Assembly: GCA_043725085.1 (NCBI GenBank) | Contig: JAYSLY010000007.1 | Location: forward strand, 1-64,000 | Length of the DNA stretch: 64,000 bases | Origin: UBA9630 sp043725085 | GTDB taxonomy: Bacteria > Patescibacteriota > Minisyncoccia > Moranbacterales > UBA2206 | Direction: 5' to 3' | Part shown: positions 1 through 5,913 of the stretch, one piece after another | How the letters are laid out: every line of letters begins with the position of its first letter | How positions within the stretch are numbered: the stretch's first letter is position 1 | The notes under the pieces: generated by a model | What the model was told of the DNA's origin: nothing | What the model saw: only the letters and a program-made list of their open reading frames with translations | Databases searched by the model: none | Made by a program: the position numbers and the translations under genes

Positions 1-35
1 AAATTGAAAATTGAAAATTGAAAATTAAAAATTGG
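1..35. repeat. 7-bp AT-rich tandem repeat
   Basis: About four and a half copies of a heptamer reading AAATTGA fill the first 35 bases. Read on the minus strand they stay in frame with the FemAB-like ORF that starts at 230 and would encode a Phe/Asn/Gln/Ser/Ile-rich linker. The same kind of A/T micro-repeat recurs between genes of the secretion locus. Confidence 0.8.
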
Positions 36-230
36 ACCCCGCGGTATATAAAAATATTTCCCAACAACTGGCAACTTATGTTCAATAATCAGTGCAGAAA
101 AATTTTCGCCTTCCAATTTGAATGTTTTTCGCCCAACGCTTTCTTGGAAATTTCTCCACGCTTCCGACTGTAAAAATTCTCTGGCCGGAGAATTGTGTTG
201 TGTATCTTTTTTTTGATTATTTTTATCCAT
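1..230 (-). CDS. FemAB/FemX-like peptidoglycan bridge aminoacyltransferase, N-terminal part (runs off window)
   Basis: The minus strand is open from an ATG at 230 to the window edge, about 76 codons. After a polar start it reads FLQSEAWRNFQESVGRK, then a short beta-rich stretch ending KYFYIPRGPI. That matches the N-terminal signature of FemAB-type GNAT enzymes, which use aminoacyl-tRNA to add amino acids to lipid II cross-bridges in the cytoplasm. The IPRGP turn is typical of the family. Beyond it the frame enters the heptamer repeat at 1-35, so either the protein has a low-complexity insert there or the gene is broken just outside the window. There is no Shine-Dalgarno sequence before the start. 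ruvA lies immediately upstream on the same strand. Confidence 0.65.
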   Translation of the reverse strand, partial: MDKNNQKKDTQHNSPAREFLQSEAWRNFQESVGRKTFKLEGENFSALIIEHKLPVVGKYFYIPRGPIFNFQFSIFN

Positions 231-259
231 ACCGAATACCCGCTACTTTATACTACATA

Positions 260-832
260 TTATTTCTTCCCAACGTTTCTTAGCGCCATTCCAACGCGTT
301 TGCCGATATCTTGAACATCTCCCGGCACACTTTTTAGGGCTTCTCTCGCTTCATAGGCGCTGTATCCCATCCCCATCAAAGCTTCAATCGCATTTGAATC
401 TCCCGTCGTCTCATCTTGATCACTCTCGGAAATCGTACCAACTTTATTTTTCAGTTCCAAAATAACCCGGCCGGCCGTTTTTTTTCCAATACCAGAAACT
501 TTGGTAAGAATAGAGGTATCCTCATTGACAATGGCTGCCTTGATCGTTTTTGGACTGGCAATTGATAGGATGCTCGAAGCGGCTTTGGGACCGATGCCGG
601 AAATGGAAATTAGCAGTTCAAACATTGCTTGCTCCTCTTCGCTCAAAAATCCATAGAGCGCCAGTGCGTCTTCGCGGACATGGGTATAGATAAAAAGTTC
701 GACAATTTGGGCGCCGGCAATCTTGGCCAAAGAATAGCTGTTCATCTGAACCTTGTAGCCAATATCATGCACATCGATAATGGCATGATTTTCTTTGATT
801 GATTCAATTTTTCCTCTAAGTTTTCCGATCAT
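260..832 (-). CDS. ruvA: Holliday junction branch migration protein RuvA
   Basis: A 190-residue protein starting MIGKLRGKIESI, the normal RuvA OB-fold opening, and of normal family length. Two helix-hairpin-helix segments follow (around ISGIGPKAASSIL and VSGIGKKTAGRVI), and a C-terminal three-helix domain contains EALMGMGYSAYEAREAL, which contacts RuvB. RuvA tetramers clamp the four-way junction and load the RuvB motor. In this window ruvB (25919) and ruvC (30697) are at separate loci rather than in one ruvCAB operon. The FemAB-like gene follows 30 bases downstream on the same strand and may be cotranscribed. Confidence 0.95.
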   Translation of the reverse strand: MIGKLRGKIESIKENHAIIDVHDIGYKVQMNSYSLAKIAGAQIVELFIYTHVREDALALYGFLSEEEQAMFELLISISGIGPKAASSILSIASPKTIKAAIVNEDTSILTKVSGIGKKTAGRVILELKNKVGTISESDQDETTGDSNAIEALMGMGYSAYEAREALKSVPGDVQDIGKRVGMALRNVGKK

Positions 833-940
833 ATTTTTAGCTCTACATTCTGCATTATATATGAAATAGCCAAGAAATGCACGCTTAAGGCAAAACCGGA
901 GCTAAACTCTGGCTACCAGACAACAGGCTCTCGACTTGGT

Positions 941-1732
941 TTATTTTTCTAAATTCTCAATAAACTCCGGCAATTGCAAAATCCATTTTGCATGCTCTTG
1001 GTGAAAAAGGAATGGCGAAACATCTTTGACCGCTTGTTTCAAATCAAGCGCGGAAATTATTTTTTGCAACTCGGCGATTAGCTCTTTTTTATCTCTAACA
1101 GCGATATTTTTTTCTTGCAAAATCGCATAATTCGGTTCAATATTTTTTTGCGCCAAAAACCAAACCAAGTCATAGAAATCCCGCCCTTTTTGATAGGGTC
1201 GCAATTTTAGCGCCAAGATCTTTTGCGCGAATAGTGTCGGAAGTGTGTTGGAAATAATATTAAAGATTTTCCCATAGGCTGAAATTGCTTTTGATTCATA
1301 GACAATGTTTTTGTAGGGTGTCGGATCAACCTCAAATTTAATTTTAATTTTTTGATCCGCAATTTCAGTCAGCCCCATCTGCTGCATCACCGCGGAAAAT
1401 CTTAAAAAAATAATAAAAATATTTTCCGTTTTTTTCGCTCGCGTATCAATCAAAAAACCGCGCTCTTCCAGTTTTTTCTGCAAATACTTCGCCAGCTCCT
1501 CATAATTTAAGCCCATTCTAATCGCATCAAAATCCAAATCTTCCGAAAACCGCTCAATGCCATAGGCAAAGCGCAAACAAGTTCCGCCCAAAAACGCCAA
1601 GTGATTGCCATATTTGGAAGTATAGAGAATTTCCAAAATTTCTGATTGCAAATATTCCACCAAACAACGTCTGGGATTATTGGGAATATTATTTCTTTTA
1701 ATATAATCTTCCAAGAAATTTTTATCGAGCAT
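941..1732 (-). CDS. AbiEii/AbiGii-type nucleotidyltransferase toxin (AbiE-like module 1)
   Basis: A 263-residue protein of the AbiEii nucleotidyltransferase family. The core motif is FLGGTCLRFAYGIERFSEDL followed by DFD: a GG-T lead-in and a D-x-D metal site near residues 48-70. A second family motif, KGRDFYDLVWF, lies near residue 180. Family members act as the toxin of type IV toxin-antitoxin systems and modify RNA by adding nucleotides; tRNA is the target in studied relatives. Its start overlaps the end of the upstream antitoxin-like gene by 11 bases, so the two should be translationally coupled. Module 2 at 10808 encodes a related but diverged protein. Confidence 0.85.
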   Translation of the reverse strand: MLDKNFLEDYIKRNNIPNNPRRCLVEYLQSEILEILYTSKYGNHLAFLGGTCLRFAYGIERFSEDLDFDAIRMGLNYEELAKYLQKKLEERGFLIDTRAKKTENIFIIFLRFSAVMQQMGLTEIADQKIKIKFEVDPTPYKNIVYESKAISAYGKIFNIISNTLPTLFAQKILALKLRPYQKGRDFYDLVWFLAQKNIEPNYAILQEKNIAVRDKKELIAELQKIISALDLKQAVKDVSPFLFHQEHAKWILQLPEFIENLEK

Positions 1733-2342
1733 TTTTTTGATAGGCTAGCAAGCTTTCAATCAGCTTGGTCACTTTTTTGTCATTAAATAATTTTTTATAC
1801 TCCCCAATTTTTTTCAAATCAAATTCAAACTCCTCATCAATCCGCAACTCCCGCCAAAAATTCTCCTGCGCCACCAGCTTGTTTTTGTTGAGATAGAGAT
1901 AATCCAAAATCGCCTTTTCCGGCGTGGCAATGTAAAAAGTCACATTTCTATCTTTTTGCATAACATACCCGAAAAACAGACTACTTTTAATTTTTTGATA
2001 AGTAAAATTACCGAATTCATTTTCATAGGTAATGGTTTTTCTTGAAGTAACGGAAGTATAGGTGCCGGGAATATCGGGAATAATGCCATAATAGTTCAAA
2101 GCAAATTCCAAGCTCAAATAGGCCGGTGCATAGATTTTGGAAGCTAGTGACAATAAATTAATGTCATTTTGAGCATTAGTCAAAAGATAGAGGCCTTTTC
2201 TAATTTTTTTGATATAGCCTTTCTTGGTCCAAAAAGCGATCTGAACAAGAATATTAGGCTCGGCAAAAAAGATGTTTTTTGCTTCAATTGAGCTAAAAAC
2301 AGGAAACCTAAGCATTTTTTTTTCGAACTCAAAAAATCGCAT
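1722..2342 (-). CDS. AbiEi-like antitoxin / winged-helix regulator (AbiE-like module 1)
   Basis: A 206-residue protein with a predicted N-terminal winged helix (FWTKKGYIKKIRKGLYLL, about residues 37-54), then the family's central block YAPAYLSLEFALNYYGII and ATPEKAILDYLYL. This is the AbiEi/Type IV TA antitoxin pattern. Such proteins repress their own operon and neutralise the partner nucleotidyltransferase without needing tight complex formation. It is the first gene of the pair and overlaps the toxin gene by 11 bases. A consensus promoter lies at 2370-2398, only about 20 bases before the start, leaving a short leader without a clear Shine-Dalgarno sequence. Confidence 0.8.
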   Translation of the reverse strand: MRFFEFEKKMLRFPVFSSIEAKNIFFAEPNILVQIAFWTKKGYIKKIRKGLYLLTNAQNDINLLSLASKIYAPAYLSLEFALNYYGIIPDIPGTYTSVTSRKTITYENEFGNFTYQKIKSSLFFGYVMQKDRNVTFYIATPEKAILDYLYLNKNKLVAQENFWRELRIDEEFEFDLKKIGEYKKLFNDKKVTKLIESLLAYQKNAR

Positions 2343-2369
2343 AGTTGTTTCTTTATATTAACATATATA

Positions 2370-2398
2370 ATAATATCAAGAAACTTATATTTTGTCAA
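2370..2398 (-). promoter_or_regulatory. sigma70-type promoter of AbiE-like module 1
   Basis: On the minus strand TTGACA (2393-2398) and TATTAT (2370-2375) are separated by 17 bases. Transcription would start near 2363, about 20 bases before the antitoxin ATG. Just upstream, TTTGATGA (2421-2428) and TCATCAAA (2435-2442) form an inverted repeat that could be an operator. Confidence 0.75.
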
Positions 2399-2462
2399 CC
2401 CATTAACGTAATTCACCTATTTTGATGAATTATGTCATCAAATACAAAGCATGATAAAAAAA

Positions 2463-3188
2463 TTATTTTTTCTCCAACTCCACACTAATCCGCTTGGCGA
2501 TAACTTCGCCGGCGTTGTTAGTGTAATTTCCCTCTTGAGAGATGTCTCGAAAGCCTAAGTTTTGGACAATTTTGTGCGACGGCTTATCTTTTGGCACGTG
2601 CGCAATCAGCTTTTTGGCGCCAGAATTAATTTCTTCCGCCGTCACTTCTTGAAGAAAATTTTCTCCCACATAGAATTTTTGGAGCAGCGGATCAATATTC
2701 ATCGCGCCAAGATAGCGCTCGCCTTCCGACAAGGCCGCTCGCCCGTCAAATGTCGACGAGCGCACAAACCCGACCAGACTTCCGAGTGTTTTTTGCGACG
2801 CGCTGACATTTTCTTGGTCGAAATAGAGCAGATGAAATTTGGGATCATACGCTAGGTGTTTTTCAAAATCACCGAGCAATCGCGCCAGATCTTCTTTAGA
2901 TTTGTGCGCGTTAGCCGCCGCATACATCTCACGCAGTTTTTCTGTCAACGCCGAATCTTTTTTCAATTCTTCTTTTCCGACAGTCGTCAATTCCACACCC
3001 CCAATTTCTTCCAATTCTTGGACTTCACCGGCTTTTTTCGCCGCCACCAATAGCGAAGCCACCAAATCAATTTCCGTGTGGCTCTTTTCCAAGTCAGTGA
3101 GAAGTTTTTGAATTTTATCTTCACTGGCTCGATCACCACTTTTCAACTCCGCGCTGAAATTGACAATAATCTGATGTGCCCGCCGCAA
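2463..3188 (-). CDS. Unrecognised protein with a GNAT-like C-terminal half, possibly N-terminally truncated
   Basis: A 241-residue frame from a TTG start. The C-terminal half (YLGAMNIDPLLQKFYVGENF, then KKLIAHVPKDKPSHKIVQNL followed by GF) resembles GNAT motifs A and B, where a grown beta strand is followed by an acetyl-CoA loop and a late LGF. The N-terminal half is helical and charged and I do not recognise it. The frame stays open upstream to about 3243 without an ATG, and the extra codons look like continuing protein, so this may be the surviving 3' part of a longer gene. No Shine-Dalgarno sequence is seen. Function is unknown; an acetyltransferase relic is a guess. Confidence 0.45.
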   Translation of the reverse strand: MRRAHQIIVNFSAELKSGDRASEDKIQKLLTDLEKSHTEIDLVASLLVAAKKAGEVQELEEIGGVELTTVGKEELKKDSALTEKLREMYAAANAHKSKEDLARLLGDFEKHLAYDPKFHLLYFDQENVSASQKTLGSLVGFVRSSTFDGRAALSEGERYLGAMNIDPLLQKFYVGENFLQEVTAEEINSGAKKLIAHVPKDKPSHKIVQNLGFRDISQEGNYTNNAGEVIAKRISVELEKK

Positions 3189-3320
3189 TAGTTCCGTCCC
3201 TCCTGCCCGACTTATGCTTCGGGTCCGAGCGATTTTTGACCAGTATCATTGCTCGTAATGATTGACTGGCCGGAAAACTATTCCCAATGGACGAAGCGCT
3301 GATCCTTGGGGGTGATTTTT

Positions 3321-3339
3321 AATTCAACCGAAACAAAAG
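3321..3339 (+). repeat. Left copy of 19-bp inverted repeat bounding the MntA/HepT module
   Basis: AATTCAACCGAAACAAAAG here is the exact reverse complement of 4028-4046. The two copies lie on either side of the nucleotidyltransferase/HEPN pair, about 690 bases apart. A 19-base perfect match is not expected by chance. Confidence 0.85.
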
Positions 3340-3355
3340 AAAAGCTATTTGGAAA

Positions 3356-3385
3356 TTTGCTCTATAGGCAAATTTTTGCTATATT
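3356..3385 (+). promoter_or_regulatory. Promoter with palindromic operator for the MntA-like gene
   Basis: TTTGCT (3356-3361), an 18-base spacer and TATATT (3380-3385) preceded by TGC form a promoter. Inside it AAATTTGC (3353-3360) and GCAAATTT (3368-3375) make a perfect 8-bp inverted repeat, a likely autoregulatory operator. Only six bases separate the -10 box from the ATG at 3392, so the transcript should be leaderless. Confidence 0.6.
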
Positions 3386-3391
3386 GAACTT

Positions 3392-3700
3392 ATGGATAAA
3401 CTACTTGAAATCGAACAAAAACTAGTGGAAGCCATCCATAATGACCCGCACCGAGAAGATATGAAAAAAGTCTCTCTGTTCGGCTCCTATGTTTATGGCC
3501 AACCACGGGAAGATTCCGATGTGGATGTTTTGGTTGAATTTGAACCAAATGCGTCCATCGGGCTTTTTGAGTTTGTCAGAATTCAAAGAAGATTTTCCGA
3601 GTTTTCCGGAAAAAAAATTGACCTGCTCACGCCTTCCGCTCTGAGCAAATATTTTCGTGATGAAGTTCTTGCTAACGCCAAAACTATCTATGAAAAATGA
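3392..3700 (+). CDS. MntA-like minimal nucleotidyltransferase antitoxin
   Basis: A 102-residue protein with the minimal nucleotidyltransferase signature GSYVYGQPREDSDVDV, that is GS-x10-D-x-D, which holds the metal-binding aspartates. In characterised MntA-HepT systems the MNT protein transfers AMP from ATP onto a tyrosine of the HEPN ribonuclease and so inactivates it. Gene length and order (MNT first, HEPN second, overlapping by 11 bases) fit that type. The partner frame here carries a premature stop, so this antitoxin may now be orphaned. The whole pair is framed by a 19-bp inverted repeat. Confidence 0.85.
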   Translation: MDKLLEIEQKLVEAIHNDPHREDMKKVSLFGSYVYGQPREDSDVDVLVEFEPNASIGLFEFVRIQRRFSEFSGKKIDLLTPSALSKYFRDEVLANAKTIYEK

Positions 3701-4022
3701 CCAAGCTTTTCTCAAACATATTTAAGAATCCATCGAAGCCATAAATGAATCGCTTATTGGAATTTCTTATGCGGAATTTTTAGAAAACAAACTACTCCTG
3801 AAAGCAATCGTGCGCGACTTGGAAATTATCGGCGAAGCGGCAAATAAAATCAGTTTGGAATTGCGCAACCTAAACCCGCAAATTCCTTGGCGAGATATGA
3901 TTGATATGCGCAATGTCCTGATTCACGAATATTTTGGCGTCATTCCGGAAACAGTTTGGAAAACCTGTCAACAAAATCTGCCTAAACTTAAGGAAGAAAT
4001 TGACTTATTGCTCAGGCAATAA
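3690..4022 (+). pseudogene. HepT-like HEPN ribonuclease toxin with an in-frame nonsense codon
   Basis: From the ATG at 3690 the frame reads MKNDQAFLKHI, then TAA at 3723-3725, and continues in the same frame as ESIEAINESLIGISYAEFL and on to a normal stop at 4020-4022, for 111 codons in all. This is the expected length and fold of a HepT toxin. The catalytic and target motif RNVLIHEY is intact, an exact R-x4-H-x-Y. A TTA leucine codon changed to TAA would explain the break. Restart at GTG 3810 would give 70 residues that lack the first helix. It could be a true pseudogene, selected loss of a toxin, or a sequencing error. Confidence 0.75.
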
Positions 4023-4027
4023 TCCCC

Positions 4028-4046
4028 CTTTTGTTTCGGTTGAATT
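4028..4046 (-). repeat. Right copy of 19-bp inverted repeat bounding the MntA/HepT module
   Basis: Exact reverse complement of 3321-3339. It begins six bases after the HepT stop codon and ends just before the terminator at 4049. Confidence 0.85.
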
Positions 4047-4048
4047 GA

Positions 4049-4077
4049 CACTCGACTTTTTCAGTCGGGTGTTTTTT
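4049..4077 (+). terminator. Rho-independent terminator after the MntA/HepT module
   Basis: A 9-bp stem (CACTCGACT with AGTCGGGTG, one G-U pair) with a short loop is followed by six T residues. Confidence 0.8.
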
Positions 4078-4103
4078 AATTCCTATTTAATTGTCAATGA
4101 ACT

Positions 4104-4300
4104 TTTTTGTGAATTAGCTCTTCTTTTCTAATTCACAAAAATGCCAGTGATACGGAGCATTCATGATGAAAGCTCCTTTTGATTTCCGAAGAAGAGAGAT
4201 TTTGACGAAAAATCAACTTTTTTCTTATCACTAGCATTTTTCTAAAGATGATTGTTTTGAAATCATATTTAGCTCTCTTCTTCGACCACTGGAGCTTTCC
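4104..4300. other. Densely self-complementary intergenic element
   Basis: The gene-free stretch 4023-4507 holds several interleaved inverted repeats. A 14-bp perfect stem pairs 4104-4117 with 4128-4141. A 16-bp stem with one mismatch pairs 4137-4152 with 4226-4241. A long interrupted stem pairs 4168-4176 with 4291-4299 and 4187-4198 with 4273-4284, both parts perfect. A small hairpin, ATGATT/AATCAT, lies near 4248-4266. The second and third pairings cross, so they would form a pseudoknot or alternative folds. It may be a structured RNA, or the remains of a small mobile repeat. No ORF is convincing here. Confidence 0.55.
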
Positions 4301-4445
4301 GGTGATTTATCTTGACTGCGTAGTATATCATAATTTCACAGTTTTGTCTATATATCTTGTGCCATTTCTAGTGACATTGTCGTAAAACTCTTCAATTAAA
4401 ACACTCTTTTGGCTTATATTCACTTGCATATTGTCATAATTAAAA

Positions 4446-4474
4446 TTGACAATTATCTTATGGCGTGCTAGAAT
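4446..4474 (+). promoter_or_regulatory. Promoter of the ORF6N gene with inverted repeat at -35
   Basis: TTGACA (4446-4451), 17 bases, TAGAAT (4469-4474), with TGC just before the -10 box. ATTGTCA and TGACAAT arms, spaced by about nine bases, overlap the -35 box and could be an operator, perhaps for autoregulation. Confidence 0.75.
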
Positions 4475-4507
4475 TAGGATATAAAACCTCTAAAAAACCA
4501 AAAAAAT

Positions 4508-5026
4508 ATGCCAAAAAATGAAAAACAAGCGCTAATTCCCGATGAGCGCATTATGAGCCGGATCTACTTTATCCGCGGGGAAAAGGTAATGTTTGACCGA
4601 GATTTAGCCGAGCTTTATGGCGTGGAAACCAGAATACTTAAACAAGCAGTAAAAAGAAATTTGGACCGATTTCCTTCAGATTTTATGTTTCAGCTGAATA
4701 AAAAAGAGCTTGAAATTTGGAGATCACAAATTGTGATGTCCAAAAGTGATAAGCAAGGATTGAGATGGCTACCAATTGTTTTCACCGAACAAGGTGTCGC
4801 AATGCTTTCCGCTGTGCTCAAAAGCAAACGTGCTGTGGCAGTGAGCATTCAAATCGTGCGCACATTCGTGAAATTGCGCGAAATTTTGTCCACCCACACG
4901 AAACTACGCGAAAAAGTGGAACTGATGGAAGATAAATATGACAAGAGTTTCAAGGTGGTCTTTCAAATGATCGCCAGACTGATGAAAGAAGACGCCCAGC
5001 CAAAAAAGCGCATTGGATTTTATTAG
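4508..5026 (+). CDS. ORF6N (KilA-N related) DNA-binding domain protein
   Basis: A 172-residue protein whose first 110 residues match the ORF6N domain: RIYFIRGEKVMFDRDLAELY, GVETRILKQAVKRNLDRFP, then WLPIVFTEQGVAMLSAVLKS. ORF6N domains are phage- and mobile-element-associated DNA-binding modules, often in antirepressor-like proteins. A short charged helix (residues about 130-165) follows. The gene has its own promoter at 4446-4474 and a strong hairpin terminator at 5034-5070. It sits beside the MntA/HepT pair in an accessory region, consistent with a mobile origin. A regulatory role is likely; the target is unknown. Confidence 0.85.
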   Translation: MPKNEKQALIPDERIMSRIYFIRGEKVMFDRDLAELYGVETRILKQAVKRNLDRFPSDFMFQLNKKELEIWRSQIVMSKSDKQGLRWLPIVFTEQGVAMLSAVLKSKRAVAVSIQIVRTFVKLREILSTHTKLREKVELMEDKYDKSFKVVFQMIARLMKEDAQPKKRIGFY

Positions 5027-5033
5027 AACCCTT

Positions 5034-5070
5034 GGAGGCTCAACCTCCATAATGGAGGTTGAGCCTCCTT
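5034..5070. terminator. Strong 15-bp hairpin between ORF6N and TrmB-like genes
   Basis: GGAGGCTCAACCTCC (5034-5048) and its exact reverse complement (5054-5068) enclose a 5-base loop. The downstream T tract is weak, so the call as terminator for the ORF6N gene rests mainly on the very stable stem and its position. Confidence 0.65.
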
Positions 5071-5095
5071 AAATAATTAGTTTTATACATTTACA

Positions 5096-5863
5096 ATGTT
5101 TATAGATCAGCTCCAAAAATTCGGCCTCACAAAAACCCAATCTGCTGTGCTGGATTGTCTGTTTGAACATGGAGAAACCAAGGCCAGTGATGTGGCGAAA
5201 ATCGCCAATCACCCTCGTGGAGTGGCCTACAAGGCTCTCGAGGAACTTCTAGCGTTTAACTTGGTGGAAAAAATCGAGAAAGAAAAAGAAGTGGCCAAAT
5301 GGCGCGCCACCCATCCGCGTAATCTGGAAAAAATTTTGGAAAATAAAGAAGCCGAGCTCAGTCAAAACAAAAAAACGTTTGAAGACACGTTGCCCAGTCT
5401 CATTTCCAGCTACAACATTACACTCAATAAACCGGGCGTGAAATTCTATGAAGGCGCGGACGGAATGGAAAAAATTTTGGATGACACACTCAAAAGCCAA
5501 ACGGAAATCTTGCTCTTCATCAACACCAATTCACTTGAAGCGGAGAGCTCCTTCAAGGAAATCAATGCGGAGTATAAGCGCAAGAGAAAATTCAAGGGTT
5601 TGAGAAAAAGAATTATCCGCACGGGAAAAAAGCCGGAAATAACTTTCGGAATATCTGATGATAAATATGACGCGGTGACGGAAATCCGTTATTTGGAAAA
5701 AAATCTTTCCGCTTTCAAATCCAGCGTGCAAATTTATGACGGAAAAATTTCCTACCAAATTTTTGACCAAGGCAATGTCATTTCCATTCTGATTGAGGAC
5801 AAAAATATCTATGAAATGAACAAGGCTTGGTTTGAGACGCTTTGGGAAATGGCGACTACATAA
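5096..5863 (+). CDS. TrmB-family transcriptional regulator 1
   Basis: A 255-residue protein. The N-terminal 70 residues are a winged helix of the TrmB type (FGLTKTQSAVLDCLFEHGET, then a recognition-helix region PRGVAYKALEELLAF). A coiled-coil segment (about 85-115) and a C-terminal sensor region (VKFYEGADGMEKIL onward) follow, as in TrmB-like proteins that bind small ligands. The C-terminus ends WFETLWEMATT, resembling the end of the second TrmB gene at 10003. There is no Shine-Dalgarno sequence. The regulated genes are not evident; polA follows with its own promoter. Confidence 0.85.
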   Translation: MFIDQLQKFGLTKTQSAVLDCLFEHGETKASDVAKIANHPRGVAYKALEELLAFNLVEKIEKEKEVAKWRATHPRNLEKILENKEAELSQNKKTFEDTLPSLISSYNITLNKPGVKFYEGADGMEKILDDTLKSQTEILLFINTNSLEAESSFKEINAEYKRKRKFKGLRKRIIRTGKKPEITFGISDDKYDAVTEIRYLEKNLSAFKSSVQIYDGKISYQIFDQGNVISILIEDKNIYEMNKAWFETLWEMATT

Positions 5864-5874
5864 TTCTCTTTTTG

Positions 5875-5883
5875 TGCTATAAT
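5875..5883 (+). promoter_or_regulatory. Extended -10 promoter of polA
   Basis: TGC followed by TATAAT (5878-5883) about 30 bases before the polA start. No good -35 hexamer is visible, as expected for an extended -10 promoter. Confidence 0.55.
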
Positions 5884-5913
5884 TAGCCTAATTTAAACCT
5901 TAAGTCAAACTTT

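Noticed and set aside
3723..3725. Stop-codon recoding as an explanation for the HepT break
   Set aside because: The codon is TAA; known recoding in this group affects TGA, and normal genes here use TGA and TAA as stops.
5084..5096. Leaderless promoter for TrmB-like gene 1
   Set aside because: TATACA is six bases before the ATG, but the required -35 position falls in the terminator hairpin and has no match.
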